Notes: a model not told the origin generated them from the letters alone. A stretch of 64,000 bases of DNA from Sphingomonas melonis (GCF_013409985.1 NZ_JACCBY010000001.1:372001-436000); one strand, 5' to 3'. Positions 43,568-53,609 are shown, counted from the stretch's first letter. Program-made: numbers and translations.

Positions 43568-46500
43568 TCACCTCTGCGCCACCACCACCGGCGCGTTGGG
43601 CAGCTGCGCGCGGATGCTGGGCGAATACATCGCCTCGATCCGCGTCGGCGGCAGGCTGAAGCGCCCCGCGCCGTTGAGCCGCACCGTATAGCTCACCGTG
43701 AAGCGACCGCGTGGCACCCAGGCGAAGAAGCCGCGCCAGCTGTCGTTGCCGCGCTCGACATAGGAGGGCTGGACGCCCGCCTCGCTGCCGCCGTCGCCCA
43801 GCATCTGCGACTGGTTGGCGAGATCGCCGATGATCGTTGCGCCGGCGGGGATCGGATCGTTGACCACCACCCAGTTGCGCTCGGCACTGGCATCGACGGT
43901 GATCGTCACGCGTACCACGTCGCCGCGGGTGAGCTGGCCCTTGGTGCGCACCTGTACCGGCGTGACGCTGCGGCTGGCGCGATAGCCGGCGAACAGCGGC
44001 GCCTTGAGCGGCACCGCGGCGCGCACCGACACCGTCGCCCAAGGTCCGTCGCCCCCGCTCTGGCGCAGCAGCAGCGGCGTCGACGCGGCGGGCAGCGGCA
44101 GGCTGATCGTGCGCGCCGTGGGGGCGAGCGGCCAGGCGCGCGAGACGCTGGTGCCGCCGAGCTGCACGTTCGTGGTGCCGGCGATCGCCTGCGCCGGATA
44201 GAGTTGCGCGAACTTGCGGACGGCGACGCTGCCCCAGGCGTTGGCGGTTGTCGTGTCCCAATGGCCGCGCGACTGACGCAAGGTGACGCCGACCATCATC
44301 TTCGCCGCCTCGTCCTGCCAGCCGGGGCGGCCGAGCGTCACCAGCAGCGCCTTGATCGACGCTTCGTCGCCCGACGACATCAGCCACCACGGCGAGCCCG
44401 CCGCATCGGAGAGGTCGAGCCGCGTGCCTTCGTAGACGAGGCGACTGCGCAGCACGGTCTCCGCCTGCGCCTTGAGGGCCGCGGCATTGGCGAGGGGGAC
44501 GCGGTCGAGCGCGGCGATATAGTCGGCGAGCAAGGCGGTCGGCATGTCCTGCGCGGGCAGGCCGATCTGGCCGAGCATCGCCGGCGTCGCCGCCCCGGCG
44601 CGGGCCAGCGCGGCGAAGGCGACGACGCGCTGCTGGCGCGGATCACCATAGCTTTCGCGGCGGACGCGGCCGTCGAGCACCGCCTTCAGTCCTTCGATCA
44701 TCCGTGCGCGCGGCGCGGCGGGCAGCGGCAGGCCGGCCTCGCTGGTCAGCGACAGGACATAGGCGGTGAGCGCCTCCGATCCGTCGAGCGACTCGCTCGG
44801 CCAGTAGCGCAGCAGCCCGTCCGATGCCTGATAGGTCGGGATCGCCCCGGCCAGCGTGGTCCAGCCGCGCGTGTCGCCGAGCGCGACGATCCGGCTCAAT
44901 TGCTGCTCGAAGCAATTGTACGGATAGTCGGTCATATAGCGGCGCACCCCGGTGAGCGGCGGCGCGAGCGTGTCGGTCAGCTGGATGTCGACCGAGCCGC
45001 GGCCCGGGATCGCACCGGCGGGCGGCGCGACCGGCAGCGTCGTGTCGGCGACGCGGGTCAGCGCCGCCGCCCAGGTTTCGACCGGCACCGCGGTAATGAC
45101 CTCCTGCGATGCGGTGATCGTGTCGACGGCCTTGCCGTCCTTGCTGCGCGCGGTGACCTGCCAGCGCAGCGTGCCGCTCGCCGGGGGCGCGGTGAGGTTC
45201 CAGGCGACCGGCACCGCCCCGCCCGCGGGGATGGTGACGGTGAGCGGCTTGCCCTGCGCGATGCGCGGCGACACCTCGACCGCGGCGGTGACGGTCATCG
45301 GCTTGTCGCTGCCGTTGCGCAGCGTGAAGCCGGCGGCATACCAGTCGCCGCTGCGCACCAGCGGCGGCAGGCCGGCGTAGAGCGACAGATCCTGCGCGGT
45401 ACGGATCGCAGTGGTGCCGGTGCCGAACAGGCCGTCGCCGTCGGTGGCGATCGCGACCAGTTTGAACGAGGACAGGGCATCGGACAGCGGCACCGAAAGC
45501 CGCGCCCGGCCCTGTGCGTCGAGCGCGACATGGCCGCGCCACAGCAGCACCGGCTGGAAATTCTCGCGGTTGAGCGCCGCCGCGGCATCGCCGCCGCCGC
45601 CGCCCGCCTCGACCGCCTTGCGACCGTAATGGCGCTTGCCGACGACCTGCATCTGCGCGGTCGCGGTCAGCACCGACAGCGGACGCTCGCCCATCATCGC
45701 GGTCAGCACGTCCCAGCTGGGGTTGGGCGCGAGTTGCAACAATGCCTCGTCGACCGCGGCGAAGGCGACGTCGGCGCTTGCCGCAGGGCGGCCGTCGGGC
45801 CGGCGGACCTGCAATGCGACCTGCGCGGTGCCGCGCGGCGCAAAGCGTTCGCGATCCGCCTTCACGTCGACCGCGAGCGTATGACCTTCCCAGCCGACCT
45901 TAACCTTGGCGATGCCGAGGCGATAGGCGGGCTTGGACAGGTCGACCAGCGCGGTCGGTTCGGGGGCGGGTTCGGCGCGCACCAGCCCGAGCCTGGCGCC
46001 GATGCCGCGCAGCCAGCTCGTCCAGCCGCTCTCGATCCGCCCGCGCACGGCCATCACCGACACGTAGACATCGGGCGCATAGCTGCCGGGCATCGGCACC
46101 TCGACGACGGGATCGGTGCCGCTGAGTTCGGTGACGAAGCTGGACAGCACGCCCTCGCGCTCGACGGTGACCAGCGCGGTCGCGGAGCGGAACGGCATGC
46201 GCACCTGGAAGCGCGCAGTCTCGCCCGCCTTGTAGGTGGTGCGTTCGGGCACGACGTCCATCCGGTCGCCATTGTCGCCGCCGAACCACCAGGCGTCGTC
46301 GCCCGCCAGCCATACCGAGCGGACCGCGCGCGCGACATTGCCGTCGGCGTCGGCGGTGGTGGCGACGACATAGACCTCGCCCGACACGCCGGGATCGACG
46401 CTGCACTGCGCCAGGCCCTGTGCGTCGGTCGTCGCGGTGCAGGTCGCAGCGATCCGGGTCGTACGCATCTGATTGTCATAGGCGTAGAAACCGCCGATCA

Positions 46501-49297
46501 GCCGGCGCCGCGCGGTGAGGATCTGGCGGCTGTAGAGCGCGACCTCGATCTTCTGGTCCTTGAGCGGCTTGCCCGCGGTGTCGAGCGCGACGAAGCGCAG
46601 GCGCAGGTCGTCCTGCTTCATCAGCCAGCCGTCGGTCTTCACCCCGAGCTGCACCGCGGACGGATAGATCGGCACAGTGCGGCTGGCGGTGAGCACCTCG
46701 CCATTGGCGTCCTGATAATCCATCTCGACGCGCATGTCGGCCAGGCCGTCGAGCGCGGGCACGTCGACAGTGGTGCGCGCGGTGCCGCCGGCGCCGAGCG
46801 TGACGGGGAGCGTCTGGGTCGGCGGCAGCGATGTCGGCTGGTCGTCGCCCTCGCCGTCGAGCGGCTTGACGCCCTCCTCGATCTTCGCGCCGCCGAAGGT
46901 GAAGCCGTCATAGCCCTCGGGCGCGGCGGAGCGCGCGAACCAGCCGATGCGCACGTCGACCGGCAGATGGCCCGCGCCGCCGCCGGAGAGATAGCCGACG
47001 TACAGGTCGAGCGGCAGCGACTTGGGCCGGACCGCGGCGGTCTTCGGCCCCGATACGGTCGCCCGCATCGTCGGCAGCCTGTATTCGTCGACCTTGAACG
47101 ACTGGTCGGTGTAGGTGACGTCGTCGCCGCGGACGATGCGCAGATCATAGTCGCCCATCGGCGCGCCCTGCGGCGCGGTCCAGCGCGTCTCGCCGATGCC
47201 GCGCGCGTCGATGGTCAGCGGCAGGTCGAATTCCGTGTCCGAGCCGCGGTGCGAGAGGCGCAGGGTGCCAGTGAAGCCCGTGGGAATTGTGAAGCCGCTG
47301 CCGTTGGGCCGGCGCATGATGTGCTTCATGTGGATCGTCTCGCCCTGGCGGACGAGCGCCCGGTCGAAGACGGTGTGGAAGATGTCCGCCGGCGCGGAAT
47401 AGCCATAAGGCAGTTCGAAATCGGACGGGCGGATGCCCTCGCCCCAGCTGGTCAGCGCGAAGCTGAAATCGTCGCCGGCGCGCGCCGACACCATCAGCGG
47501 GTGCGACGAACTGGTTTCGCTGCAACTGCCGTAGGTTTCGGGTTCCGGCAGTCCGGCGGGGATCATCACGCCGCCGCTGCGATAGGTCGCGCCGCGGGCG
47601 ATCGGCTTGCCGGTGCAGCTGTCGCTGATCTGGATGCTGGCGTTGGCCACGGGCTTGCCGGTGTCGAGCGCGGTCACCCAGACGAGGCTGCGCTCCCGCC
47701 CCCATTTGAAATGGACCGCCATGTTGGTGACGAGCGCGGCGCTGGCGACGTAGCGCGGCGCGTTGCGGCCGAGGAGTGAGCGGCCGAGCACCGGGCTGGC
47801 GAGTTCGACGACGTAGAAGCCGGGCTTGCCGAGCGGAATGCCGACGACCTCGAAGTCGCGCCCCTTGCCGGGCAGGCCGAGCTTCAGCCCCGCGCCCTGG
47901 CTGCCGAGGATCGAGCGGTCGCCGGTATGGTTGATCCGGCGCACGACCGCGTCGCCGCGCTTCACCTCCTCGATATTCTCTTCGTCGGCGGCATCGACGG
48001 TGCGCAGCCATTCGGCGACCGCGCCGTCGGAATCGGCGACCTTGAGCGTGCGGCCGCCGATGTTGAGGTTCTTGCCCTGCAACGCCGGCTCGACATTGCG
48101 CACGGTGACCGGCAGCACCCCGCCCTGCGCCGCCTCGAGGATGCCGAAGCCGGCGGCGAACTTGACCAGCGGTGGCGCGGCGTCGAAGCGCACGTCCAGC
48201 GGGAAGCGCTCGGCATTGGTGAGCGGGCGGCCGCTCTCGTCCTTGAGCGCGGCGGGCAGCGTCAGCTTCGCCGCGCTGTCATAGGGCAGCGGCGCCTTGA
48301 AGGTGATGTCGGCGATCGTCGCCTTCTTCTTGTCGTCGTCGTCGAAGGTCGGTGCGATCTGCTTGCCGTCGGCGAGCGTCAGCCGGATCTTGGCCGCCTC
48401 GCTCATCGGCACCGGCGCGGTGAAGCGGACATAGGCGGGCTGCACCGGGCTGCATCCCGCCTGCGGATTGGTGCGGCTGCATTCGAAGCGGGCGGCGAAC
48501 GGCTTGCGTACGCTATAGTCGAAGCGTTGGTCGCTGCCGGCGAGCTTGCCCGAGGCGGAGGCGATGCTCTTCGGCCAGACGAGCGCGATGTCGCGGCCGG
48601 GGGGCAGGGCGCGGCGGCATTTCAGCGCGGTGATGCCGGCATAGAGCGCCTGGCGCTCGGCAGGTTTGGCGGGGATCGCTTCGGGCAGGCCGGCGCTTTC
48701 GAGGAAGCTGCGCACCGACCAGGTCTGCGTCCCCATCTCGCCGATCAGGCGGGCGGCGAGATCGGGGGCGAGCACGTCGACCGGGATCTTCTCGCCCAGC
48801 CCGTCGACGGCGCAATAGGCATTGGCGGCGACCGAGGCGCGCGTCGGTGCAACCGGCGCCGCGACGAGGAAGACCTGATCCTCCTCGATCGTGTCGCCAT
48901 CGCCCGAAGGCAGGACCGCGAGCGCACGGGGGCCGCCGGCCTCGACGGTGAAGCGGGTACGGCCGCTCAGCGTATAGCCGGCCACGCTCTTGACGCCCTC
49001 GGCCGCCGTGAAGCTGCACGTCGTCTCGCCGCTCAGCGGGGCGGCGAAATCGAACACCCAGGTCTGCGTATCGACCCAGCGGCCGGTGCCGGCGCAAGCG
49101 GTGGTGAAGGGCGCGGCGGCGCGGGGATCGCCGAGCGGGACCATCGGCTGGTTGAAGCGGATCGTATAGCGTTCGATCGCGCCGCTGTTGCCGCCGCTGC
49201 CGGGCTGGGCGAGCACGACCTGTGGGCTGTTGTCGCCGAACGCCGCCACCGGCGCGAGCGCCAACGCCAGCACCGCCCACCGCATCGCCCTGCGCAT
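43568..49297 (-). CDS. yfhM: Alpha-2-macroglobulin family protein
   Basis: A 1,909-residue periplasmic bacterial alpha-2-macroglobulin. A signal peptide of about 20 residues (MRRAMRWAVLALALAPVAAF) is followed by a series of macroglobulin beta-sandwich domains. The thioester motif is intact: YPYNCFEQQLSR, with CxEQ near residue 1463. Such proteins trap proteases and are thought to protect the cell wall together with PBP1C, encoded just downstream. No lipobox is evident, unlike in E. coli YfhM. The ATG at 49297 has GGGGGAGAC at correct spacing; the open frame extends to 49435 without family support. A very long open frame on the opposite strand is a codon-bias artefact. Confidence 0.95.
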   Translation of the reverse strand: MRRAMRWAVLALALAPVAAFGDNSPQVVLAQPGSGGNSGAIERYTIRFNQPMVPLGDPRAAAPFTTACAGTGRWVDTQTWVFDFAAPLSGETTCSFTAAEGVKSVAGYTLSGRTRFTVEAGGPRALAVLPSGDGDTIEEDQVFLVAAPVAPTRASVAANAYCAVDGLGEKIPVDVLAPDLAARLIGEMGTQTWSVRSFLESAGLPEAIPAKPAERQALYAGITALKCRRALPPGRDIALVWPKSIASASGKLAGSDQRFDYSVRKPFAARFECSRTNPQAGCSPVQPAYVRFTAPVPMSEAAKIRLTLADGKQIAPTFDDDDKKKATIADITFKAPLPYDSAAKLTLPAALKDESGRPLTNAERFPLDVRFDAAPPLVKFAAGFGILEAAQGGVLPVTVRNVEPALQGKNLNIGGRTLKVADSDGAVAEWLRTVDAADEENIEEVKRGDAVVRRINHTGDRSILGSQGAGLKLGLPGKGRDFEVVGIPLGKPGFYVVELASPVLGRSLLGRNAPRYVASAALVTNMAVHFKWGRERSLVWVTALDTGKPVANASIQISDSCTGKPIARGATYRSGGVMIPAGLPEPETYGSCSETSSSHPLMVSARAGDDFSFALTSWGEGIRPSDFELPYGYSAPADIFHTVFDRALVRQGETIHMKHIMRRPNGSGFTIPTGFTGTLRLSHRGSDTEFDLPLTIDARGIGETRWTAPQGAPMGDYDLRIVRGDDVTYTDQSFKVDEYRLPTMRATVSGPKTAAVRPKSLPLDLYVGYLSGGGAGHLPVDVRIGWFARSAAPEGYDGFTFGGAKIEEGVKPLDGEGDDQPTSLPPTQTLPVTLGAGGTARTTVDVPALDGLADMRVEMDYQDANGEVLTASRTVPIYPSAVQLGVKTDGWLMKQDDLRLRFVALDTAGKPLKDQKIEVALYSRQILTARRRLIGGFYAYDNQMRTTRIAATCTATTDAQGLAQCSVDPGVSGEVYVVATTADADGNVARAVRSVWLAGDDAWWFGGDNGDRMDVVPERTTYKAGETARFQVRMPFRSATALVTVEREGVLSSFVTELSGTDPVVEVPMPGSYAPDVYVSVMAVRGRIESGWTSWLRGIGARLGLVRAEPAPEPTALVDLSKPAYRLGIAKVKVGWEGHTLAVDVKADRERFAPRGTAQVALQVRRPDGRPAASADVAFAAVDEALLQLAPNPSWDVLTAMMGERPLSVLTATAQMQVVGKRHYGRKAVEAGGGGGDAAAALNRENFQPVLLWRGHVALDAQGRARLSVPLSDALSSFKLVAIATDGDGLFGTGTTAIRTAQDLSLYAGLPPLVRSGDWYAAGFTLRNGSDKPMTVTAAVEVSPRIAQGKPLTVTIPAGGAVPVAWNLTAPPASGTLRWQVTARSKDGKAVDTITASQEVITAVPVETWAAALTRVADTTLPVAPPAGAIPGRGSVDIQLTDTLAPPLTGVRRYMTDYPYNCFEQQLSRIVALGDTRGWTTLAGAIPTYQASDGLLRYWPSESLDGSEALTAYVLSLTSEAGLPLPAAPRARMIEGLKAVLDGRVRRESYGDPRQQRVVAFAALARAGAATPAMLGQIGLPAQDMPTALLADYIAALDRVPLANAAALKAQAETVLRSRLVYEGTRLDLSDAAGSPWWLMSSGDEASIKALLVTLGRPGWQDEAAKMMVGVTLRQSRGHWDTTTANAWGSVAVRKFAQLYPAQAIAGTTNVQLGGTSVSRAWPLAPTARTISLPLPAASTPLLLRQSGGDGPWATVSVRAAVPLKAPLFAGYRASRSVTPVQVRTKGQLTRGDVVRVTITVDASAERNWVVVNDPIPAGATIIGDLANQSQMLGDGGSEAGVQPSYVERGNDSWRGFFAWVPRGRFTVSYTVRLNGAGRFSLPPTRIEAMYSPSIRAQLPNAPVVVAQR

Positions 49298-49471
49298 CCG
49301 CCGTCTCCCCCCGTCGTCATCACAGGCTAGGCGCGTTGCCGGACCGAATCCAGCGGTGATCGATATGTCAGCGTAACGAGGGTGTTGAGCGTTTATAGCG
49401 AGTTGCACAATTCTCCTTGCCGACGACGTGTCCATATCGGATCATATGATCGGAAAGACGGGGCGGGGGTC

Positions 49472-50842
49472 TTGGATTTTTACACGATCGTCTTGGACGG
49501 TGCCGCACGCGAGTCGATCCTGTTCGCGGCGACCTGGTTGTTGATCGGCGGCATCGATGACCTGGGGGTTGACCTGTGCTTCCTCGGCAACCGGTTGACG
49601 CGGCGCAAACCTCGCGCGCTGGTGGAGGATCTGCCTGCCTCCGCCGTGCCGGAGTCATTTGCGGTCTTCGTCGCGGCGTGGCGGGAAGAGGCGGTGATCG
49701 GCGCGATGCTGGCGGCGGCGGTTGCGCGGCTCGATCATCCGGATTACCGTATCTATGTCGGCGTCTATCCCAACGATCCTGCGACGATCGCCGCGGTCGG
49801 GGACGCTGCCGCGAGGGATGCGCGCATCCGCCTGGTCATCGGCACGCGGGACGGGCCGACGACCAAGGCCGATTGCCTCAACACGATCTGGGCCCACCTG
49901 CAGCAGGAGGATGCCGCCACCGGACGCCGCACCACGGCAATCGTGATCCACGATGCCGAGGATGTCGTCCATCCCGCCGAACTGCGCGTGTTCGACGCGT
50001 TGCTGCGCACCTATGGTGTCGTGCAATTGCCCGTTCTGCCGCTGATCCGGCCGGGTTCGCTGGTGTCGGGCCATTATGCCGACGAATTCGCCTATGCGCA
50101 TGGCGTGCAGCAGCCGGTGCGGGCGATGCTGGGCGCGCCGTTGCCGCTCGCCGGCACCGGTTGCGCGATCCGTACCGCGACGCTGGCGGCAATCGCCGCG
50201 GAGCGGGGTGGCGCGCCGTTCGACCCGTCGAGCCTGACCGAGGATTACGAACTGGGCCTCCACGTCGCGGCGCGTGGCGGCGGCGTGTGTTTCGCGCGGC
50301 TGCGGGACGCGCGGGACGGCAGCCTCGTCGCGGTGCGCGCCTATTTCCCGGAGACGCTGGTCGCCGCGATCCGCCAGAAGGCGCGGTGGATGACCGGTAT
50401 CGCGCTCGCCGGCTGGGACCGGATCGGCTGGGGCGAGCCGGCGGCGTTCGCCGATCACTGGATGCGCATGCGCGACCGGCGGGCGCTTATCGCGGTGCTG
50501 GTAGTCGCCGTGGCCTATGCTGCGATCGGCCTGTGGCTGGTGACCGCGATGCTGCACTGGCTGGGCGGCCTTCCGGATGCGGGGCCGCATCTTGCCGGTT
50601 GGCTGTGGTCGACAACGACACTGCTGCTCGGCTGGCGGCTGTCGGCACGGATCGTGTGTACGGGGCGCGCGTATGGCTGGCGCGAGGCCTGTTTGTCGCT
50701 GCCGCGGTTCATCGTCGGCAATGTCATCGCGTTGCTCGCCACGCCACTGGCGTTGCGCCGGTACGCGCAATTCCTGCGCGGGGACGCGCCCGTCTGGGAC
50801 AAGACGGTCCATGCCTTTCCCGACGCTGCCGCATTGGGATGA
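49472..50842 (+). CDS. NfrB-like family 2 glycosyltransferase, inner-membrane
   Basis: A 456-residue membrane glycosyltransferase. Near the N-terminus is a hydrophobic helix (SILFAATWLLIGG). The GT-2 domain runs from about residue 55 to 300 with DAEDVVHP (DxD-like) near 160, TEDYELGLH near 256 and the processivity motif RQKARWMTG near 300. Three or four C-terminal helices follow. It resembles the glycosyltransferase part of NfrB, which in E. coli makes an exopolysaccharide exported through NfrA, but lacks NfrB's C-terminal MshEN domain. The TTG at 49472 follows GGGCGGGGG; GTG at 49382 is an alternative. It is coupled by ATGA to the next gene. Confidence 0.82.
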   Translation: MDFYTIVLDGAARESILFAATWLLIGGIDDLGVDLCFLGNRLTRRKPRALVEDLPASAVPESFAVFVAAWREEAVIGAMLAAAVARLDHPDYRIYVGVYPNDPATIAAVGDAAARDARIRLVIGTRDGPTTKADCLNTIWAHLQQEDAATGRRTTAIVIHDAEDVVHPAELRVFDALLRTYGVVQLPVLPLIRPGSLVSGHYADEFAYAHGVQQPVRAMLGAPLPLAGTGCAIRTATLAAIAAERGGAPFDPSSLTEDYELGLHVAARGGGVCFARLRDARDGSLVAVRAYFPETLVAAIRQKARWMTGIALAGWDRIGWGEPAAFADHWMRMRDRRALIAVLVVAVAYAAIGLWLVTAMLHWLGGLPDAGPHLAGWLWSTTTLLLGWRLSARIVCTGRAYGWREACLSLPRFIVGNVIALLATPLALRRYAQFLRGDAPVWDKTVHAFPDAAALG

Positions 50843-51897
50843 AGGTCAGCCGGCCCTTCCGGTTCCTGATGCTGGTACTTGGAGTGTGGACGGGAATGCG
50901 GGTGACGGACGTGTGGCGGCGCGGCATGGTCGAGCAGCGGTCGCGGGTGGCGCTGCGCGTCGAGGATCGGCATGTGGCTCGCCCTCCACGCCGGGGTTCG
51001 CCTCTGGCGAGGGCCGCCGTGCCGCAGCGGGTCGCGCGTTCGATGGCGTCCCAAGAGAGCGAAAGTCCCCCACCGCACGTCAGCGCCCGACGTCTTTCAA
51101 CTGCCGGCGTCGCGGTCGGGCGGGAGGTCGGAATCAGCGGCCCAGTCGGTCGGCCGGCGGGTAAGTTCGCTCTCGCCGTGCTGCCGCCGCTGCCGCCCGA
51201 GCCGCCCGTCGTGCCCGATACGCCCATCGTGCCCGTCACACGTCTCGCAAGGGTCGCCATACCGCCGCCTGCGGGGCCGCGGCTCGCCGGCAGTGGCTGG
51301 CTGATCGTCCGCGGCGGTGCCACCTCGCGCGTGCCGGCCAGCCAGCTCGGCGGCTCGCAGGCAGGACTGCGGCTGACCTATCCGGTGGACGATAGGCGCC
51401 GCATCGCGCTGTCGGCGCGGGCATCGGCACCGCTGGAAGGGCGGGGCAGCGAACTCGCGATAGGGCTCGACTGGCAACCGACGCGACTGCCGGTCCATGT
51501 CCTCGCCGAACAGCGGCTCGCGATCGATGGCGGGGCGAGCGGGCCGATGATCGCGATGGTCGGCGGCTTCGGCCGGGGCGCAGGTGCGCACCGCCTCGAT
51601 CTCGAAGGCTATGGCCAGGCCGGCTTCGTCGCGCGGCGCGACGGCGGTGGTTTCGTCGATGGCGCGCTGCGTGTGACGCATCTGCTCGGAACGATCCACG
51701 GCGTGGCGGTTGGCGCCGGCGCCGGCATGTGGGGCGGCATGCAGCGCGGTGCCAGCCGTCTCGACGTCGGGCCGACGATCGGGTTTGCACTCCCTCTCAC
51801 CCCCCGCATCCGGCTGGCCGCTGACTGGCGGCAACGGATCGCAGGCCGGTCGCGACCGGGCTCCGGCCCGGCTTTGTCGCTCGGCACCGGTTGGTGA
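50839..51897 (+). CDS. Protein resembling the C-terminal domain of phage N4 receptor NfrA
   Basis: A 352-residue exported protein. The N-terminal signal anchor (MKVSRPFRFLMLVLGVWTGM) is followed by a basic, Ser/Pro-rich linker to about residue 145 that contains PPLPPEPPVVPDTP. The C-terminal about 190 residues are beta-strand-rich, with ASQLGGSQAGLRLTYPVDDR, AIGLDWQPTRLPVHVLAEQR and a closing LSLGTGW, a pattern of the NfrA C-terminal domain, which forms or caps a beta barrel. The TPR-like region of E. coli NfrA is missing. It is directly coupled to the NfrB-like glycosyltransferase, so the two likely form a small polysaccharide synthesis-export unit. Confidence 0.78.
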   Translation: MKVSRPFRFLMLVLGVWTGMRVTDVWRRGMVEQRSRVALRVEDRHVARPPRRGSPLARAAVPQRVARSMASQESESPPPHVSARRLSTAGVAVGREVGISGPVGRPAGKFALAVLPPLPPEPPVVPDTPIVPVTRLARVAIPPPAGPRLAGSGWLIVRGGATSRVPASQLGGSQAGLRLTYPVDDRRRIALSARASAPLEGRGSELAIGLDWQPTRLPVHVLAEQRLAIDGGASGPMIAMVGGFGRGAGAHRLDLEGYGQAGFVARRDGGGFVDGALRVTHLLGTIHGVAVGAGAGMWGGMQRGASRLDVGPTIGFALPLTPRIRLAADWRQRIAGRSRPGSGPALSLGTGW

Positions 51898-51936
51898 CGG
51901 CTGGTCCGCGGCGGAGAGCGGCGTATAAAGCCCGCC

Positions 51937-52851
51937 GTGGACGTCTATCTCCCCATCGCCAATCTGTCGGTCAACGCGCTGGTCATCGTGCTGCTCGGCG
52001 GCGGCGTCGGGCTGCTGTCGGGCATGTTCGGCGTCGGCGGCGGCTTCCTGACGACGCCGCTGCTGATCATCTACGGCATTCCGCCGACCGTCGCCGCTGC
52101 CTCCTCGGCGAGCCAGGTCACCGGCGCCAGCGTCTCGGGCGTGGTCGCGCATTTCCACCGACGCGGCGTGGATATCAAGATGGGCGGGGTGCTGGTCGCC
52201 GGCGGTATCGTCGGCAGTTTCGCCGGCGCGTGGATCTTCCGCCTGCTGCAGGCAAGCGGCCAGATCGATACGGTGATCGGCGTCGTCTATGTCGTGATGC
52301 TCGGCTCGATCGGCACGCTGATGGCGCGCGAATCGATCGGCGCGATCGGCGTGGCACGCGGGCGCAGGCCGGTGAAGCCGCGCAAGCGCCGCCACCATCC
52401 GCTGGTCGCCGCGCTGCCGCTGCGCACCCGCTTCTACGCCTCCGGCCTCTACATCTCGCCGCTCGCGCCGCTGCTGCTCGGCTTCGGCACCGGTATCCTC
52501 ACCATCCTGCTCGGCATCGGCGGCGGCTTCATCCTGGTGCCGGCGATGATCTACCTGCTCGGCATGGCGACCAGCGTCGTCGTCGGCACCTCGCTGTTCC
52601 AGACGCTGTTCGTCACCGCGGTGGCGACGATGGTGCACGCGCTGACCACCAAGGCGGTCGATATCGTGCTCGCCGGCCTGCTGCTGATCGGCTCGGTGAT
52701 CGGCGCCCAGCTCGGCGCGCGGTTCGCGACCAAGGTGAAGCCGGAATATCTCCGCCTCGCGCTGGCGATCATGGTGCTGCTCGTCGGCCTGCGCATCCTG
52801 CTCGGCCTCGTCTGGCGGCCGGAGGAGATCTTCACGGTCGAGCTGACGTGA
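51937..52851 (+). CDS. TSUP family anion transporter (sulfite exporter TauE/SafE-like)
   Basis: A 304-residue membrane protein of the TSUP family, with eight predicted helices. The two internally repeated halves carry the signature GVGLLSGMFGVGGGFLTTPLL near residue 27 and GILTILLGIGGGFILVPAM near 190. A central basic loop of about 20 residues (ARGRRPVKPRKRRHH) lies at residues 138-153. Members export sulfite, sulfonates or organosulfur. The start GTG at 51937. The stop overlaps the next gene's GTG by four bases. Confidence 0.88.
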   Translation: MDVYLPIANLSVNALVIVLLGGGVGLLSGMFGVGGGFLTTPLLIIYGIPPTVAAASSASQVTGASVSGVVAHFHRRGVDIKMGGVLVAGGIVGSFAGAWIFRLLQASGQIDTVIGVVYVVMLGSIGTLMARESIGAIGVARGRRPVKPRKRRHHPLVAALPLRTRFYASGLYISPLAPLLLGFGTGILTILLGIGGGFILVPAMIYLLGMATSVVVGTSLFQTLFVTAVATMVHALTTKAVDIVLAGLLLIGSVIGAQLGARFATKVKPEYLRLALAIMVLLVGLRILLGLVWRPEEIFTVELT

Positions 52852-53609
52852 CGCGCCGGCTGCTCCTGCTGCTCGCGCCGCTGCTGATGGCGCAGGCGCC
52901 CAAGCCGGTGCTGGTCCCCGACGTGTCGCAGCGCGATATCGAGATCGCCTACAGCTTTACCGGTGCCGAGCTGCTGCTGTTCGGCGCCATCCTCTATCCC
53001 GGCGGGCGGCTGCCCCGGGGCGAGGCGCGCACCGACATCGTCGTCGTGGTCAAGGGGCCGACCCAGCCGGTGCTGGTCCGCGAGAAGAAGAAGGTCGCCG
53101 GCATCTGGGTCAATGCCGAGCATCAGCGCTACAGTTCGGTGCCGAGCTTCTATGCGCTCGCCTCGTCGCGGCCGATCCAGCAGATCGTCGACGAGCGCAC
53201 CCGCGCGATCTACGAACTGGGGCTCGACAGCCTGCAATTGTCGCCCGGCTCGAACACCGCCAGCGCGGTCGAGCATCGCTTCCAGCGCGGGCTGGTCGAT
53301 CTCAAGCGTCGCGCCGGCCTGTATCTCGAGGCGCCGCATGCGGTCGAGATCACCGAGGGCGTGCTGTACCGCGCGCGGCTGACCATCCCCGCGCGCGTGC
53401 CGGTCGGGCGGTTCACCGCCGAAACCTTCCTGATCCGCGACGGCCGCGTGCTTGCCGCCGCGGTGCGTGAGATCGACATCCGCAAATCGGGGTTCGAGCG
53501 CTTCGTCGCGCGTGCCGCCGAGCGCCAGTCGCTCCTCTACGGCCTTGCCGCGGTGGCGCTCTCCGTCGGCCTGGGCCTTGCCGCCGGCTGGATCGCGCGG
53601 CGCATTTAA
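52848..53609 (+). CDS. TIGR02186 family membrane protein
   Basis: A 253-residue protein of an alphaproteobacterial family with no assigned function (TIGR02186). A signal peptide at the N-terminus (RRLLLLLAPLLMAQA), then a beta-rich periplasmic domain with VLVPDVSQRDIEIAYSFTGAELLLFGAI at residues about 22-49 and TDIVVVVKGP near 63, and a C-terminal membrane helix (LYGLAAVALSVGLGLAAGWIA). It is coupled by GTGA to the TSUP transporter gene, an arrangement commonly seen for this family, so it may be an accessory of that transporter. Confidence 0.82.
   Translation: MTRRLLLLLAPLLMAQAPKPVLVPDVSQRDIEIAYSFTGAELLLFGAILYPGGRLPRGEARTDIVVVVKGPTQPVLVREKKKVAGIWVNAEHQRYSSVPSFYALASSRPIQQIVDERTRAIYELGLDSLQLSPGSNTASAVEHRFQRGLVDLKRRAGLYLEAPHAVEITEGVLYRARLTIPARVPVGRFTAETFLIRDGRVLAAAVREIDIRKSGFERFVARAAERQSLLYGLAAVALSVGLGLAAGWIARRI

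Noticed and set aside
43478..47779. Open frame of about 1,430 codons antisense to the alpha-2-macroglobulin gene
   Set aside because: Composition is dominated by Arg, Ala, Gly and His with no recognisable domain; it is a by-product of GC-rich third positions in the true gene.
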